Positions 31,435-39,364 of a stretch of DNA of 41,213 bases are shown here, piece by piece. The DNA comes from CAYFMH01 sp964344165 (GTDB lineage: Bacteria > Patescibacteriota > Gracilibacteria > UBA4473). The notes below the pieces were generated by a model that was not told the origin of the DNA, did no database searches, and saw only the letters and a list, made by a program, of their open reading frames with translations. The stretch is from NCBI GenBank assembly GCA_964344165.1, contig CAYFMH010000005.1, forward strand, positions 1 through 41,213, given 5' to 3'. Both the position numbers and the translations under genes were made by a program. Numbering within the stretch: the stretch's first letter is position 1; every line of letters begins with the position of its first letter.

Positions 31435-32115
31435 ATGAGATTATCTTTTCGAAAATATGGTCTTGATGGAGAAGAAAATTGGGCCCTCTATGATAGATCA
31501 ACAAACATCATAAGATCTCCTTTTTTCCCAGATATTAACAAAGCCGTCGAATTTGCTTTAGAAAATTTTGAAGATGACTTTGATGGAGGAATTACTCCAA
31601 GAGAAGCAAAAGAACAGTTTCAAAAACTATGGGAGGGGCGAATCCCTGAAATATCAAGTGCAGAATGTTCTCAAATCCCTGAAATCATCCATAAAATGAA
31701 ACAAGGAATTCCTGTTTCTCCAGAAGAAGCAGTTGCTTTAGAGAATGTTACGGGTTTTTTAAATTGGATTTTTGGAGAAAAAATCAAAAGAGTAGAGTTT
31801 GAAAAATTGGAACAATGGATACAAGAATTAGGACTCAATTACGATCATTTCAAAGAAAAACATCACCCTCGGAGTGCACAAATGTATTTTTTATGGGATT
31901 CAAACGAGCGAGTTCTTTCAAATGTTGCCTATAATGCAGAAAATCCAGACAGAGAAAATCAACTAGATACCTCTGCCACAAAGGGAGATATTATCTTAAT
32001 AGCTCGAATCTTAGAGTCCGAGTTGAGTCAATTTGCGATAAAAATCAACTGCACACGAAGTCGAATAGAAAGTATTCTTTGTGAAGCTTTCCCCAAAAAA
32101 AGAAAAGCTAGCTAA
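31435..32115 (+). CDS. Hypothetical protein, 226 residues
   Basis: No recognisable family. The N-terminal ~50 residues look like a small alpha/beta unit (LSFRKYGLDGEENWALYDRS, INKAVEFALENFEDDFDGG). Then come helices with a cysteine/proline stretch (SSAECSQIPEIIHKMK, VSPEEAVALENVTG) and a C-terminal half with NYDHFKEKHHPRSAQMYFLW and a closing helix (ILESELSQFAIKINCTRSRI). No membrane segment. A possible promoter (TTGACT 31376..31381, TAATTT 31398..31403) lies upstream. Its 3' end overlaps the convergent U32 gene by 8 bases. Confidence 0.65.
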   Translation: MRLSFRKYGLDGEENWALYDRSTNIIRSPFFPDINKAVEFALENFEDDFDGGITPREAKEQFQKLWEGRIPEISSAECSQIPEIIHKMKQGIPVSPEEAVALENVTGFLNWIFGEKIKRVEFEKLEQWIQELGLNYDHFKEKHHPRSAQMYFLWDSNERVLSNVAYNAENPDRENQLDTSATKGDIILIARILESELSQFAIKINCTRSRIESILCEAFPKKRKAS

Positions 32116-33523
32116 TCTTTTGGCTCGGATTCATCGTTTTTTGCCGAACCAGAATCCCTTCCGGCACTTCTTTTTTACATCTCAAACTTGCGATCTTGTT
32201 ATTATCTCCGCCGTGGAGCGACTCGACAGAATTTTCTCCGAATCGCATTTCCTCCGCTACAATCTGAAAATCATCCTCCATCTGTGGAAAAATAAATTCT
32301 AATTCATTCCCTGCATCAATCCTATTTTTTACCTCAATTTCAATCCGTCCGTTGTTCCAACCTTTTACTACACCACAGAACTCCTTCGTACTTGTAGATT
32401 TGTTTCCTTCGTACTGGATATCTCCTTTTGCCGGTCGTCCCTGCGCAAATCCTGGAAAAAATCCTCGATTGGCCGTCGCATGAATCTCCTCCCAGAGTTT
32501 GGGATCAAAATCTTTGCTAGCCGCTAAATCATCCAGGGCTCGACGATAGGCCCGTGCCACCGTGGCCAAATAATAAATCGTTTTATTCCGTCCTTCGACT
32601 TTGAGCGAACAAATCCCCGCTTCTTGGATTTCTCGCAGATGCTCAATCATACACATATCTCGTGAGCTCATGATATGCACTCCATGGAAATCCTCCTCGA
32701 CAGGGATCAATTCTCCCTTTCGCTTTTCTTCCTCGATCAAATTTCTTCTCTCAAAATCCCGAAGGGATTTTTCGCTCACTTTTTCGTCTTCTCTCCCTTT
32801 GGAAAAGGGAAATACCCGGAGAGCAGAGGGATTTGTGGCACCAACATCGGAATAAGCATCATAATGCCCTCTCACATCCACCACACGCCCCTCCTCATCT
32901 CGTACTTGGTAATTCCACCGACAGCTGTGATTGCAAGCGCCACAGTTGGCGTCTCGACCAGAATTAAAGACAGACAAAAGACATCGTCCCGAGTACGCCA
33001 TACAAACGGCTCCATGGACAAAATATTCAAGTTCTAGCTCTGGCAACTGAGCGTGAATTTCGGCTACCTCTCGCAACGCCATCTCTCGGGCAATAATTAC
33101 TCGTTCCACGCCCATCGACTGCCACATTTTCATGGCGGGAACATTCATCGTTGAGGTTTGAACGGATAAATGTTTGGGGATGCTCGGCGCATGCTCATTG
33201 GCGAGCGCCAAAACTCCCAGATCAGCAAAAATTATACCGTCCGGCTTCACTTTCTCGAGAAATTCTAGGTGCTTTTCAAATAACTTCACCATGTACTGGT
33301 GTGGGAAAGCATTGGCGGTTACATACACTTTTTTTCCATTTTTGTGCGCGTATTCCACAATTTCTTCGATATTTTCTTCGGTAAAAACATTTTCTCGGGT
33401 CCGCAGAGAAAACATCGGCACTCCACAATAAATCGCATCTGCTCCATATCGAAATGCCACATAGGCTTTCTCGATATCTCCGGCGGGCATCAGAAGTTCT
33501 GGGAGGTCTTTTTTTAAGGTCAT
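32108..33523 (-). CDS. U32 family peptidase-like protein (TrhP/YegQ type)
   Basis: Members of this group install the hydroxyl of 5-hydroxyuridine at tRNA position 34 in E. coli (TrhP) or act as putative collagenases. Evidence: LPELLMPAGDIEKAYVAFRYGADAIYCG at the start, and the U32 signature EYFVHGAVCMAYSGRCLLS (residues 166-184). Further cysteines CGACNHSC (194-201) complete a likely Fe-S-binding set with Cys174 and Cys181; MSSRDMCMIEHL and SLKVEGRNKTIYYLATVARAYR follow. C-terminal small beta domain is present. Length 471 aa fits the long group. It is a single-gene unit converging on 31435..32115. Confidence 0.92.
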   Translation of the reverse strand: MTLKKDLPELLMPAGDIEKAYVAFRYGADAIYCGVPMFSLRTRENVFTEENIEEIVEYAHKNGKKVYVTANAFPHQYMVKLFEKHLEFLEKVKPDGIIFADLGVLALANEHAPSIPKHLSVQTSTMNVPAMKMWQSMGVERVIIAREMALREVAEIHAQLPELELEYFVHGAVCMAYSGRCLLSVFNSGRDANCGACNHSCRWNYQVRDEEGRVVDVRGHYDAYSDVGATNPSALRVFPFSKGREDEKVSEKSLRDFERRNLIEEEKRKGELIPVEEDFHGVHIMSSRDMCMIEHLREIQEAGICSLKVEGRNKTIYYLATVARAYRRALDDLAASKDFDPKLWEEIHATANRGFFPGFAQGRPAKGDIQYEGNKSTSTKEFCGVVKGWNNGRIEIEVKNRIDAGNELEFIFPQMEDDFQIVAEEMRFGENSVESLHGGDNNKIASLRCKKEVPEGILVRQKTMNPSQKIS

Positions 33524-33575
33524 AAAAAAAATAAGTGTTCCTTATGTAGCAGATTTAAAGAATTTTGGAAATATT

Positions 33576-34019
33576 TCAGTGTATTGAAATTTCGGATACA
33601 GCTCTAACTAATCTTTTTACTACTTCTTCTACTCCGTGAATGGGAGAAATTTCAAAACATCCTTCATCTTTTACTTCTCGAAAAACTTCCATTGCCAACA
33701 TTTGAAATTTTGGATCAATACTTTCTCCTTTTACAATCCGACAACGCAAAAAATAAGGGGGTTTAAAACCAGGTTGGACTTCAAAAACCATTTCTTTGTG
33801 CCCCACCATCATCTCTTGAGTTCCATCTTTTGGGAGACTCTGCGGATCACGAAACATAAAACCTAAAGTAAAATTTTTTGCTTTTTTCCCTCTTCCTTTC
33901 CCGGTCATCAGAATCCCATTTTCTCGAGCATTTGACTTTGCAAGAGTCGCTTTTATAGCATCTTTTATGATCTTATTTACTTCATTTCTTCTTTCTGGAT
34001 CAAAAACAAAATTCTCCAT
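33576..34019 (-). CDS. Hypothetical protein coupled to the HAD-like gene
   Basis: From the ATG at 34019 it has 147 residues. An in-frame GTG/ATG-type start at 34052 would overlap the upstream gene by ~30 bases. Here the ATG follows the TGA of the upstream gene by one base, which suggests translational coupling. The sequence has a helical start (DPERRNEVNKIIKDAIKATL), a beta-rich middle (KKAKNFTLGFMFRDPQSLPK, VFEVQPGFKPPYFLRCRIVK) and a C-terminal helix. No family recognised. It presumably works with the HAD-like protein. Confidence 0.65.
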   Translation of the reverse strand: MENFVFDPERRNEVNKIIKDAIKATLAKSNARENGILMTGKGRGKKAKNFTLGFMFRDPQSLPKDGTQEMMVGHKEMVFEVQPGFKPPYFLRCRIVKGESIDPKFQMLAMEVFREVKDEGCFEISPIHGVEEVVKRLVRAVSEISIH

Positions 34020-34020
34020 C

Positions 34021-34548
34021 TCAAGAACAAATAGAAAAAGTTGGTCCACCAAAAGCCGCTAATTTTACTTCATGCAATAAAACTCTGGTCTCCAGGGCAA
34101 TCTCAAGAGCTTTTCTGTTTATCTGCCAGGGGCGGTCTTCCCATATGTGGACTTCTCGAGGCATTTTCACCCCAAGTGAAATTCTGTTTTTGAAGTAGTC
34201 AATCAAAGCTTTTGTCTTCATCATTCCCTCTGGAACAAATAAATTATCAGAACGAGCCAAACCAGTTCGTTCTACTTTTTCTCTTTGAATAGCCTCTATT
34301 CCAGCTGTTAAAATCAATGGATGAGGACCAACTTCTCCAAAAACATGTCGATCTAAAATTTGTGGCTCAAATAAACCTAAAAACCTCAGCATTCCTTCTG
34401 TGCCTTGCTGCTGCAAAACAGGAAAAAAACTATTGCCGCGGTGCACCTGAAGATGTGTAAAGTCTGGATGATTATACATCCTTTCGTACCCGTCGGCAGC
34501 CGTTCCATCAAAATCCACCACATGAAATGGTTCTCCTTGCTCAAGCAT
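34021..34548 (-). CDS. HAD-like hydrolase, possibly HAD_SAK (RNA-repair-like) type
   Basis: The haloacid dehalogenase-like fold is indicated by motif I VVDFDGTAADG with Asp12 and Asp14, motif II ILTAG (about 79-83) and motif IV-like HIWEDRPWQINRKA with Glu-Asp. It has no obvious cap domain. The EDRP context resembles the 'Swiss army knife' HAD_SAK proteins; I hold that assignment loosely. The lysine of motif III may lie in MMKTKALIDYF. 175 aa. It is followed by an unknown gene one base after its stop, forming a two-gene unit. Confidence 0.7.
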   Translation of the reverse strand: MLEQGEPFHVVDFDGTAADGYERMYNHPDFTHLQVHRGNSFFPVLQQQGTEGMLRFLGLFEPQILDRHVFGEVGPHPLILTAGIEAIQREKVERTGLARSDNLFVPEGMMKTKALIDYFKNRISLGVKMPREVHIWEDRPWQINRKALEIALETRVLLHEVKLAAFGGPTFSICS

Positions 34549-34616
34549 TTTTATTTTTGTTTTTTTGTGCCCACATTTAATCAGAAATTTTCGTCTAAAA
34601 CAAGCCTAAAAAACAT

Positions 34617-34680
34617 GAATCAAAAATTCATAATTCTTAATTCTACATTCATAATTCTCTCAAAACTAAATTTTATCCAC
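34617..34680. repeat. AT-rich intergenic filler
   Basis: atgaatcaaaaattcataattcttaattctacattcataattctc: the aattcataattcttaattc words recur in this and other spacers (30243..30340, 35345..35390). Confidence 0.45.
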
Positions 34681-34681
34681 T

Positions 34682-35350
34682 CTATCTCATCACTCCCACC
34701 ATCTCTCGCAGTTTCTTCTCTGGATTTGACGATTTGATCACCGCAGAAGCGACCAGAAATCCTTTTGCTCCTAATTTCAGAGAAACTTCAATATCTTTGG
34801 CGGAGCACACGCCTGCCCCAACGAGCACGGGAATCCCTCGAGCCATTTTTACTGATTCGGCAATAGAAGTGGGCTGTTCAGTCGCAACGGAAATTTTTCC
34901 GGGTGCCCCAATCAACTCTGGCGGCTCAAAAGCCAAAAAATCAGGATCTAGTTCTGAGAGTTTTTCAACCTCCTCTGGATTTTCTGCACACACCACTCGG
35001 ACAAGACTAGACTTCTGTGCACAAGCTACAGAAGCGCTAAGATTATCTTCTTCCAGCCTTTTTTCAGAATGATTGAGAAGCGTTCCGACGGCTCCAGAGT
35101 TTTTTACTCCTTGGGGGAGAATTCCACCGGTGAAATTACCATAATCAATCGGGTCTATGTGTTGAGCTAGGACCGGAATAGAAACCGCCTGACTCACTCG
35201 ATAGATATCAGGAGCTGCTACGGCTACCGCAATATTTACCCCCAGTTCTTTGGCAACTTCTTCGTGGACCTTCGCCATATGTATGGCTTTGGCTCCAGTG
35301 GCCGCTTCGTAGTTTTTGAAATTGGTAATAAAAATAGGGGTAGAAAACAT
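34682..35350 (-). CDS. tpiA: Triosephosphate isomerase, archaeal-length type
   Basis: Interconverts dihydroxyacetone phosphate and glyceraldehyde 3-phosphate in glycolysis. Catalytic residues: Asn10 and Lys12 in TNFKNYE, His94 in GTLLNHSEKRL, Glu142 in LAFEPPELIG. Phosphate-binding segments VLVGAGVCSAKDI and LGAKGFLVASAV are present. At 222 residues it matches archaeal TIMs (~220-230) rather than bacterial ones (~250), with the motif NHSE and the PPELIG loop of the archaeal group. No other glycolysis genes adjoin it. Confidence 0.92.
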   Translation of the reverse strand: MFSTPIFITNFKNYEAATGAKAIHMAKVHEEVAKELGVNIAVAVAAPDIYRVSQAVSIPVLAQHIDPIDYGNFTGGILPQGVKNSGAVGTLLNHSEKRLEEDNLSASVACAQKSSLVRVVCAENPEEVEKLSELDPDFLAFEPPELIGAPGKISVATEQPTSIAESVKMARGIPVLVGAGVCSAKDIEVSLKLGAKGFLVASAVIKSSNPEKKLREMVGVMR

Positions 35351-35487
35351 AAAATAGTTCTTAGTTTTTAGATCTTAGTTATTAGTTGGATGTGAGCAAA
35401 AAAATAGGGGAAAGCTAGATCTCTGTCAAAAAAATAAAATACTGAGAAAACTCCAATAAAAATAAATTGAAATTGTGGTTTGGTTCC

Positions 35488-37905
35488 TCAGGCGGCTTCT
35501 TTTATCCATTGCTCTCCTTGTATCTCTTGCATTTCACTCTCGTGTACGGCTCGCAAGACTTCCTGTATTATTCCAGGAATAGACCCAGAGTGGTCTGAAG
35601 GATTATCTGGTGTACGATCTCTTTGGGCCTCACTGTTATTTTTGAAATAATCTAGTTGAAGAGGCACATAAGTGTCAACCTGGCCAATTCTATGGCTATC
35701 GAGCTGAATGGGAAGACCGATGATAGGAACTGACCCAAACTGATTTTCTATGGATGTTCCGTGAGTGAAATGAATCGTATTGGCGCCCACCGAACAGGCT
35801 CGCTTAAACGCATCGCCCCCGACATCTAAATATTCTACACCAGGACAAAGAGAATGAATCTCTTTTGGATAATCCCCTGGCGCGCGCGAAACAATAGCCA
35901 CCTCGTTGTAAAGAGAAGATCGACCTTCTGAGATGTATTTCTGAACGGCCCATGTAGCTACTAAAAACTCAAAAGGGTCCATCTGTTGCTGTTGACCACC
36001 CAAAATTTGCGATCCTCTATAATACAAAACTAATCGTCTTTTTTGTTTGTCGGGTATTTCCGTGTCATTGCCATTTTGAACTAACCAGTCCTGCTGGTGC
36101 TCGTTGACTAGAGCAATATTTTGACTTCTCTGTTCGCCCCCTTGCACTTCATATTGATCTAAGATATTTCTTCCAAATTGGTTACACAGACCTTCTAATA
36201 TTTCTACTGGAGGGGCTTCATAAGGAACATCATTGTTAGCAGCTTCTATTTCTCTGTAAATCGGAACAAAATTCTCATAAGCTCCTAATCCCATCAATAA
36301 ATCTACAATTTCTGACCGAGGACAGATACCTAGTTCTTGAATAATCTGCTTGGCCCACTCTTTCGACCCTCTCTGCAAATAGAGGCTTATTTTTTCAGAT
36401 AATTCTGTTTCTCGAACCCTCAGTTCGTCTCGGATTTCAGATACGAGTCCAAAAACCAAGCTGAGATTCAATGCTTGCTCCCATTTTTCAGATTTTAAAT
36501 GTTGCTCAATACGCTCTTTTGCAGCATGCTGGACAAAAGGAGCATCTTTGGGAACCTCTAGGTTCTCAATAGACTCTGGAACGTATTTCGTCCAAAAGTG
36601 TTCACTCCTGCTTGCCTCATTCAAGCACCATTCCACAAAACAACTTTTATAGGCCTCATCGGACAGGTCAAGACCAAGTTTTTGTCCGATATTTACCACA
36701 TAACTATACTCTCGACTATCCTGACAATCAGCCATCCATTCATGGGCTAGAACGTCAATGTCCGTGTCTGAAATATCCAATCCATACCTCCAGGCTATAT
36801 CTACAGCCTTCCCCCTTTTTCCCGCCTCTCGCTGGGTTTGGATGTACTGCTTGATTCTTATTTTCAGGCTTTCACTGGTATTGTATACCCCATACGTCTT
36901 TCCTACTTCTATAAGTTTATCAACATTACCTCTCTCCAAAAGTGTTTCTACCCAGCCTTCTAGCACCCTTTGCATTAATTCCCTATCCCTATTCAGACCA
37001 AAAATTCTCCCTACTCTCAAGGCTTCTTCATGATTTCCCTCCCTTTCGAACTGCTCAACTTTATGTTCTAGGACCACTCTAAAAAATTCATGACGAGCAT
37101 TGAGCCCATACTTCATCCCAAGGGCAAAGGCACGGTCTAGTGAACGGGCCGTTATGAGCTCTTGAACTAAAGCAAATACAGCGTTCCGAAAGGAAAGGTG
37201 ACGAAGTCTTAGTTCGTGCTGTTCTCCCACCGCTACGGCTTTCTCTAAGTCCCCAGAAATTCTATGATGATCCACTAAAGCTTCAATAGCTTTTAGGTAA
37301 GTTGGGACGGTTTTATCCAATCCTGTCTTTTCTCCTAGGTCTAAGGCCTGACCTATTTTTTCTTCTTTCAATAAATCATCAATCGTGCTGCAGATAAAGC
37401 CAAATCTTTGACCATCAGATTTAATATCTAATTCTGCTTTTGATAGAAGATTGTAGACAGTATTTTGATAGCTTGTGCTGATGGCGGTATCCCTCTTTCT
37501 ATCTCGGCCATATCCTTCTCTATGGTTAGAACCTCTTAAAGGGGCATACATTCCCATTTCATATCTCATTTCTGCTGTTAGGTCTTGCTGCAGGTCTATA
37601 CCGAATTCAAAAATTAAGAATGGGAGCTGCCCTAATCTCAATTTCATGGTTTCGGTCAAAACAAAAAATTGCTTATCTATGTCATCATCTGGTCCATATT
37701 CTAAACGCCCGCAGTATGGCTGATTATCCTGGAATACTTTCTCAATAACAGCCAAGACCATAGGCTTAAGCATTTCATCTTTGGGAGACATGTCGATCTC
37801 TTTACAATAGCGCAGAGCGGCTTCTGGACTACCACTCGACAGGAGTATGTAGACCATAGTAACAGCCTGCTCTTTTTCGATTTCGCATGTTGGAGTTTTT
37901 TCCAT
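35488..37905 (-). CDS. Large solenoid protein with exact 36-residue repeats and a C-terminal domain
   Basis: 805 residues, no signal peptide or membrane span. Seven helical repeats start at residues 185, 221, 257, 293, 329, 365 and 401. Each has the pattern x-x-A-(l/v)-x-(l/v)-G-x-x-(y/f)-G-L: GQALDLGEKTGL, EKAVAVGEQHEL, DRAFALGMKYGL, EEALRVGRIFGL, DKLIEVGKTYGV, GKAVDIAWRYGL, SYVVNIGQKLGL. Weaker copies lie at ~28, ~476 and ~516. The C-terminal ~180 residues form a different alpha/beta domain (RLVLYYRGSQILGG, YNEVAIVSRAPGDYPKEI, FTHGTSIENQFGSVPIIGLP) that loosely recalls the donor domain of GT-B enzymes. It has its own strong promoter. Function unknown; helical repeats of this kind usually bind proteins or RNA. 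Confidence 0.8.
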   Translation of the reverse strand: MEKTPTCEIEKEQAVTMVYILLSSGSPEAALRYCKEIDMSPKDEMLKPMVLAVIEKVFQDNQPYCGRLEYGPDDDIDKQFFVLTETMKLRLGQLPFLIFEFGIDLQQDLTAEMRYEMGMYAPLRGSNHREGYGRDRKRDTAISTSYQNTVYNLLSKAELDIKSDGQRFGFICSTIDDLLKEEKIGQALDLGEKTGLDKTVPTYLKAIEALVDHHRISGDLEKAVAVGEQHELRLRHLSFRNAVFALVQELITARSLDRAFALGMKYGLNARHEFFRVVLEHKVEQFEREGNHEEALRVGRIFGLNRDRELMQRVLEGWVETLLERGNVDKLIEVGKTYGVYNTSESLKIRIKQYIQTQREAGKRGKAVDIAWRYGLDISDTDIDVLAHEWMADCQDSREYSYVVNIGQKLGLDLSDEAYKSCFVEWCLNEASRSEHFWTKYVPESIENLEVPKDAPFVQHAAKERIEQHLKSEKWEQALNLSLVFGLVSEIRDELRVRETELSEKISLYLQRGSKEWAKQIIQELGICPRSEIVDLLMGLGAYENFVPIYREIEAANNDVPYEAPPVEILEGLCNQFGRNILDQYEVQGGEQRSQNIALVNEHQQDWLVQNGNDTEIPDKQKRRLVLYYRGSQILGGQQQQMDPFEFLVATWAVQKYISEGRSSLYNEVAIVSRAPGDYPKEIHSLCPGVEYLDVGGDAFKRACSVGANTIHFTHGTSIENQFGSVPIIGLPIQLDSHRIGQVDTYVPLQLDYFKNNSEAQRDRTPDNPSDHSGSIPGIIQEVLRAVHESEMQEIQGEQWIKEAA

Positions 37906-37934
37906 TGTTTATGAATGTAAACAGCTTGATTTGA

Positions 37935-37962
37935 CTTATAGTTGTTTTATATTTTTTGTCAA
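37935..37962 (-). promoter_or_regulatory. Promoter of the solenoid protein gene
   Basis: On the minus strand a perfect TTGACA (37957..37962) and TATAAG (37935..37940) are 16 bases apart. The leader to the ATG at 37905 is about 23 bases. Confidence 0.65.
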
Positions 37963-38087
37963 ATTTTTTTATTGATTTTTTGTAAACTCAAAAAATGTTT
38001 GACGAGTTCCTTTTTTCTCATACAATCGTTTGGCTCTTTTGGAAACACGAGTAGTGACATCTTTTTCGCGGAGAAAAAGATAAAAAA

Positions 38088-38133
38088 CAGAATTTTATCT
38101 AAAAGCTAGAATTCGAGGACAGATAAAATTCTG
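38088..38133. repeat. Perfect 13-bp inverted repeat upstream of tRNA-Asp
   Basis: cagaattttatct (38088..38100) and agataaaattctg (38121..38133) are perfect complements around a 20-base loop. No U-tract follows. The rest of 37963..38205 holds no gene. Confidence 0.6.
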
Positions 38134-38205
38134 AGAGGAGGGATTTGGGAATACTGGAGGGAATTTCGTTAGATATTCCTGGAAGTATGGATGCAATCCC
38201 AACGA

Positions 38206-38283
38206 GGGATCGTAGCTCAGTTGGTTTAGAGCGCCGCCCTGTCACGGCGGAGGTCGCGGGTTCGAGTCCCGTCGGTCCCGCCA
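38206..38283 (+). tRNA. tRNA-Asp (GTC), CCA encoded
   Basis: Acceptor gggatcg pairs with cggtccc. D-arm tagctcagttggttta, anticodon stem ccgcc/ggcgg with loop ctgtcac (anticodon GTC), and T-arm gcggg-ttcgagt-cccgt. The discriminator is G and CCA is encoded at 38281..38283. The reverse-strand open frame over it is a known false-protein pattern. Confidence 0.97.
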
Positions 38284-38289
38284 TCCTAC

Positions 38290-38305
38290 TCCCGAATGCT
38301 CGGGA
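38290..38305. repeat. Small palindrome after the tRNA
   Basis: tcccga-atgc-tcggga is a perfect 6-bp-arm hairpin. Related cccgag/ctcggg palindromes lie at 9115, 22401 and 24768. Confidence 0.5.
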
Positions 38306-38328
38306 TTCGGATGGCAAGCCAGAAAAGA

Positions 38329-38356
38329 TCTTAATTGCTTGATTGAGATTTTTTTA
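38329..38356 (+). terminator. Likely terminator of the tRNA transcript
   Basis: tcttaat pairs with attgaga (one G-U) around a tgcttg loop and is followed by a run of seven T. Confidence 0.6.
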
Positions 38357-38434
38357 ATGTTTTTATTTTTCCATCATCTCAAAAATAATCTGTGTAATCA
38401 GTGCAATCTGTGATCTAATCAGCGTTTCTGCGTT

Positions 38435-39268
38435 TTAATGAAACACCACCGTTCTCCCCTCCCACTCAATAATCTTGTGCTCAGAGAACTTCTGAACCGC
38501 TTGGGCAAAGACTTGTTTTTCGATATTCGCTCCGGTTTTTTTTAACTCTTCTACCGAGTATTCATGATCCACGGGCATGACGTTTTGATTAATAATCGGT
38601 CCTTCGTCCAGATCTTTGGTTACAAAATGAGCGGTTGCTCCGATCAATTTCACTCCCCGATCATAAGCTTCTCCATAAGGATTCCCACCAGCAAAAGAAG
38701 GAAGAAAAGAATGGTGAATGTTGATGATCGGAGCTGGAGCTTGTTTCAAAAAATGTTCTGAAAGCACCTTCATGTATCGAGCCAGCACAATTAAATCTAC
38801 ATTAAAAGCCTTCACAAGCTGGAGCTGTTTGGCTTCATAAGATTTATTGTCATTCGGTGTAGCAATATAATAAAAAGGCACATCTAATCGCTCAGCAATT
38901 CCTTCAATAGTCCGATGATTGCTGATCACACACTGAATATCAATATGCATGTTTCCGCTGAGCTGCCGAGCCAAAATCTCCAAAGGGCAAGGTAAAGTTT
39001 TGGAACAAAAAATGGCAATTTTTATTCTTTCCTGTGGTTCATGAAATTTATATTCCATCTCCAGCTCTTCTCCGAGCAATTTAAATTTTCGTTCCCAAGA
39101 AGTAATTGGTTGAGAAGGATTCATTTCTTCTCCCTCAATACGGATAAAAAATCTTTTTCGCTCTGTATGTTGCTCAAGTTGAAGGATGTTGAGGTTTTCT
39201 TCTGCAAAGAAATTAGTAACCTGAGCAATTAAACCAACTTTATCCGGACAATGAGCGAGAAAAATCAT
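38435..39268 (-). CDS. purU: Formyltetrahydrofolate deformylase
   Basis: PurU hydrolyses 10-formyl-THF to THF and formate, supplying formate or balancing one-carbon units for purine synthesis. An N-terminal ACT domain (IFLAHCPDKVGLIAQVTNFF, residues 2-~75) is followed by a formyltransferase-fold domain: IKIAIFCSKTLPCPLEILA, IQCVISNHRTIEG and the catalytic block INIHHSFLPSF.. with TAHFVTKDLDEGPII. Length 277 aa is normal. It is divergent from guaA, with overlapping promoters. Confidence 0.95.
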   Translation of the reverse strand: MIFLAHCPDKVGLIAQVTNFFAEENLNILQLEQHTERKRFFIRIEGEEMNPSQPITSWERKFKLLGEELEMEYKFHEPQERIKIAIFCSKTLPCPLEILARQLSGNMHIDIQCVISNHRTIEGIAERLDVPFYYIATPNDNKSYEAKQLQLVKAFNVDLIVLARYMKVLSEHFLKQAPAPIINIHHSFLPSFAGGNPYGEAYDRGVKLIGATAHFVTKDLDEGPIINQNVMPVDHEYSVEELKKTGANIEKQVFAQAVQKFSEHKIIEWEGRTVVFH

Positions 39269-39294
39269 TTTAATTTTTATAAGACAATGACTGA

Positions 39295-39322
39295 TTTATA
39301 CTTACTTTTTGGGAAAATTCAA
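39295..39322 (-). promoter_or_regulatory. Promoter of purU
   Basis: On the minus strand TTGAAT (39317..39322) and TATAAA (39295..39300) are 16 bases apart. Confidence 0.5.
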
Positions 39323-39350
39323 AAAATCTTTTCTCAAAAAAACTTTTTCT

Positions 39351-39356
39351 TATACT
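39351..39356 (+). promoter_or_regulatory. -10 element of guaA, predicted leaderless start
   Basis: TATACT ends 8 bases before the guaA ATG at 39365. The -35 region is poor. It shares the 97-base divergent spacer with the purU promoter. Confidence 0.45.
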
Positions 39357-39364
39357 ACCTGTCA

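Noticed and set aside
38099..38317. 72-residue frame on the minus strand containing GPTGLEPATSAVTGRRS
   Set aside because: It is the antisense of tRNA-Asp; this peptide pattern is a well-known false gene call over tRNAs.
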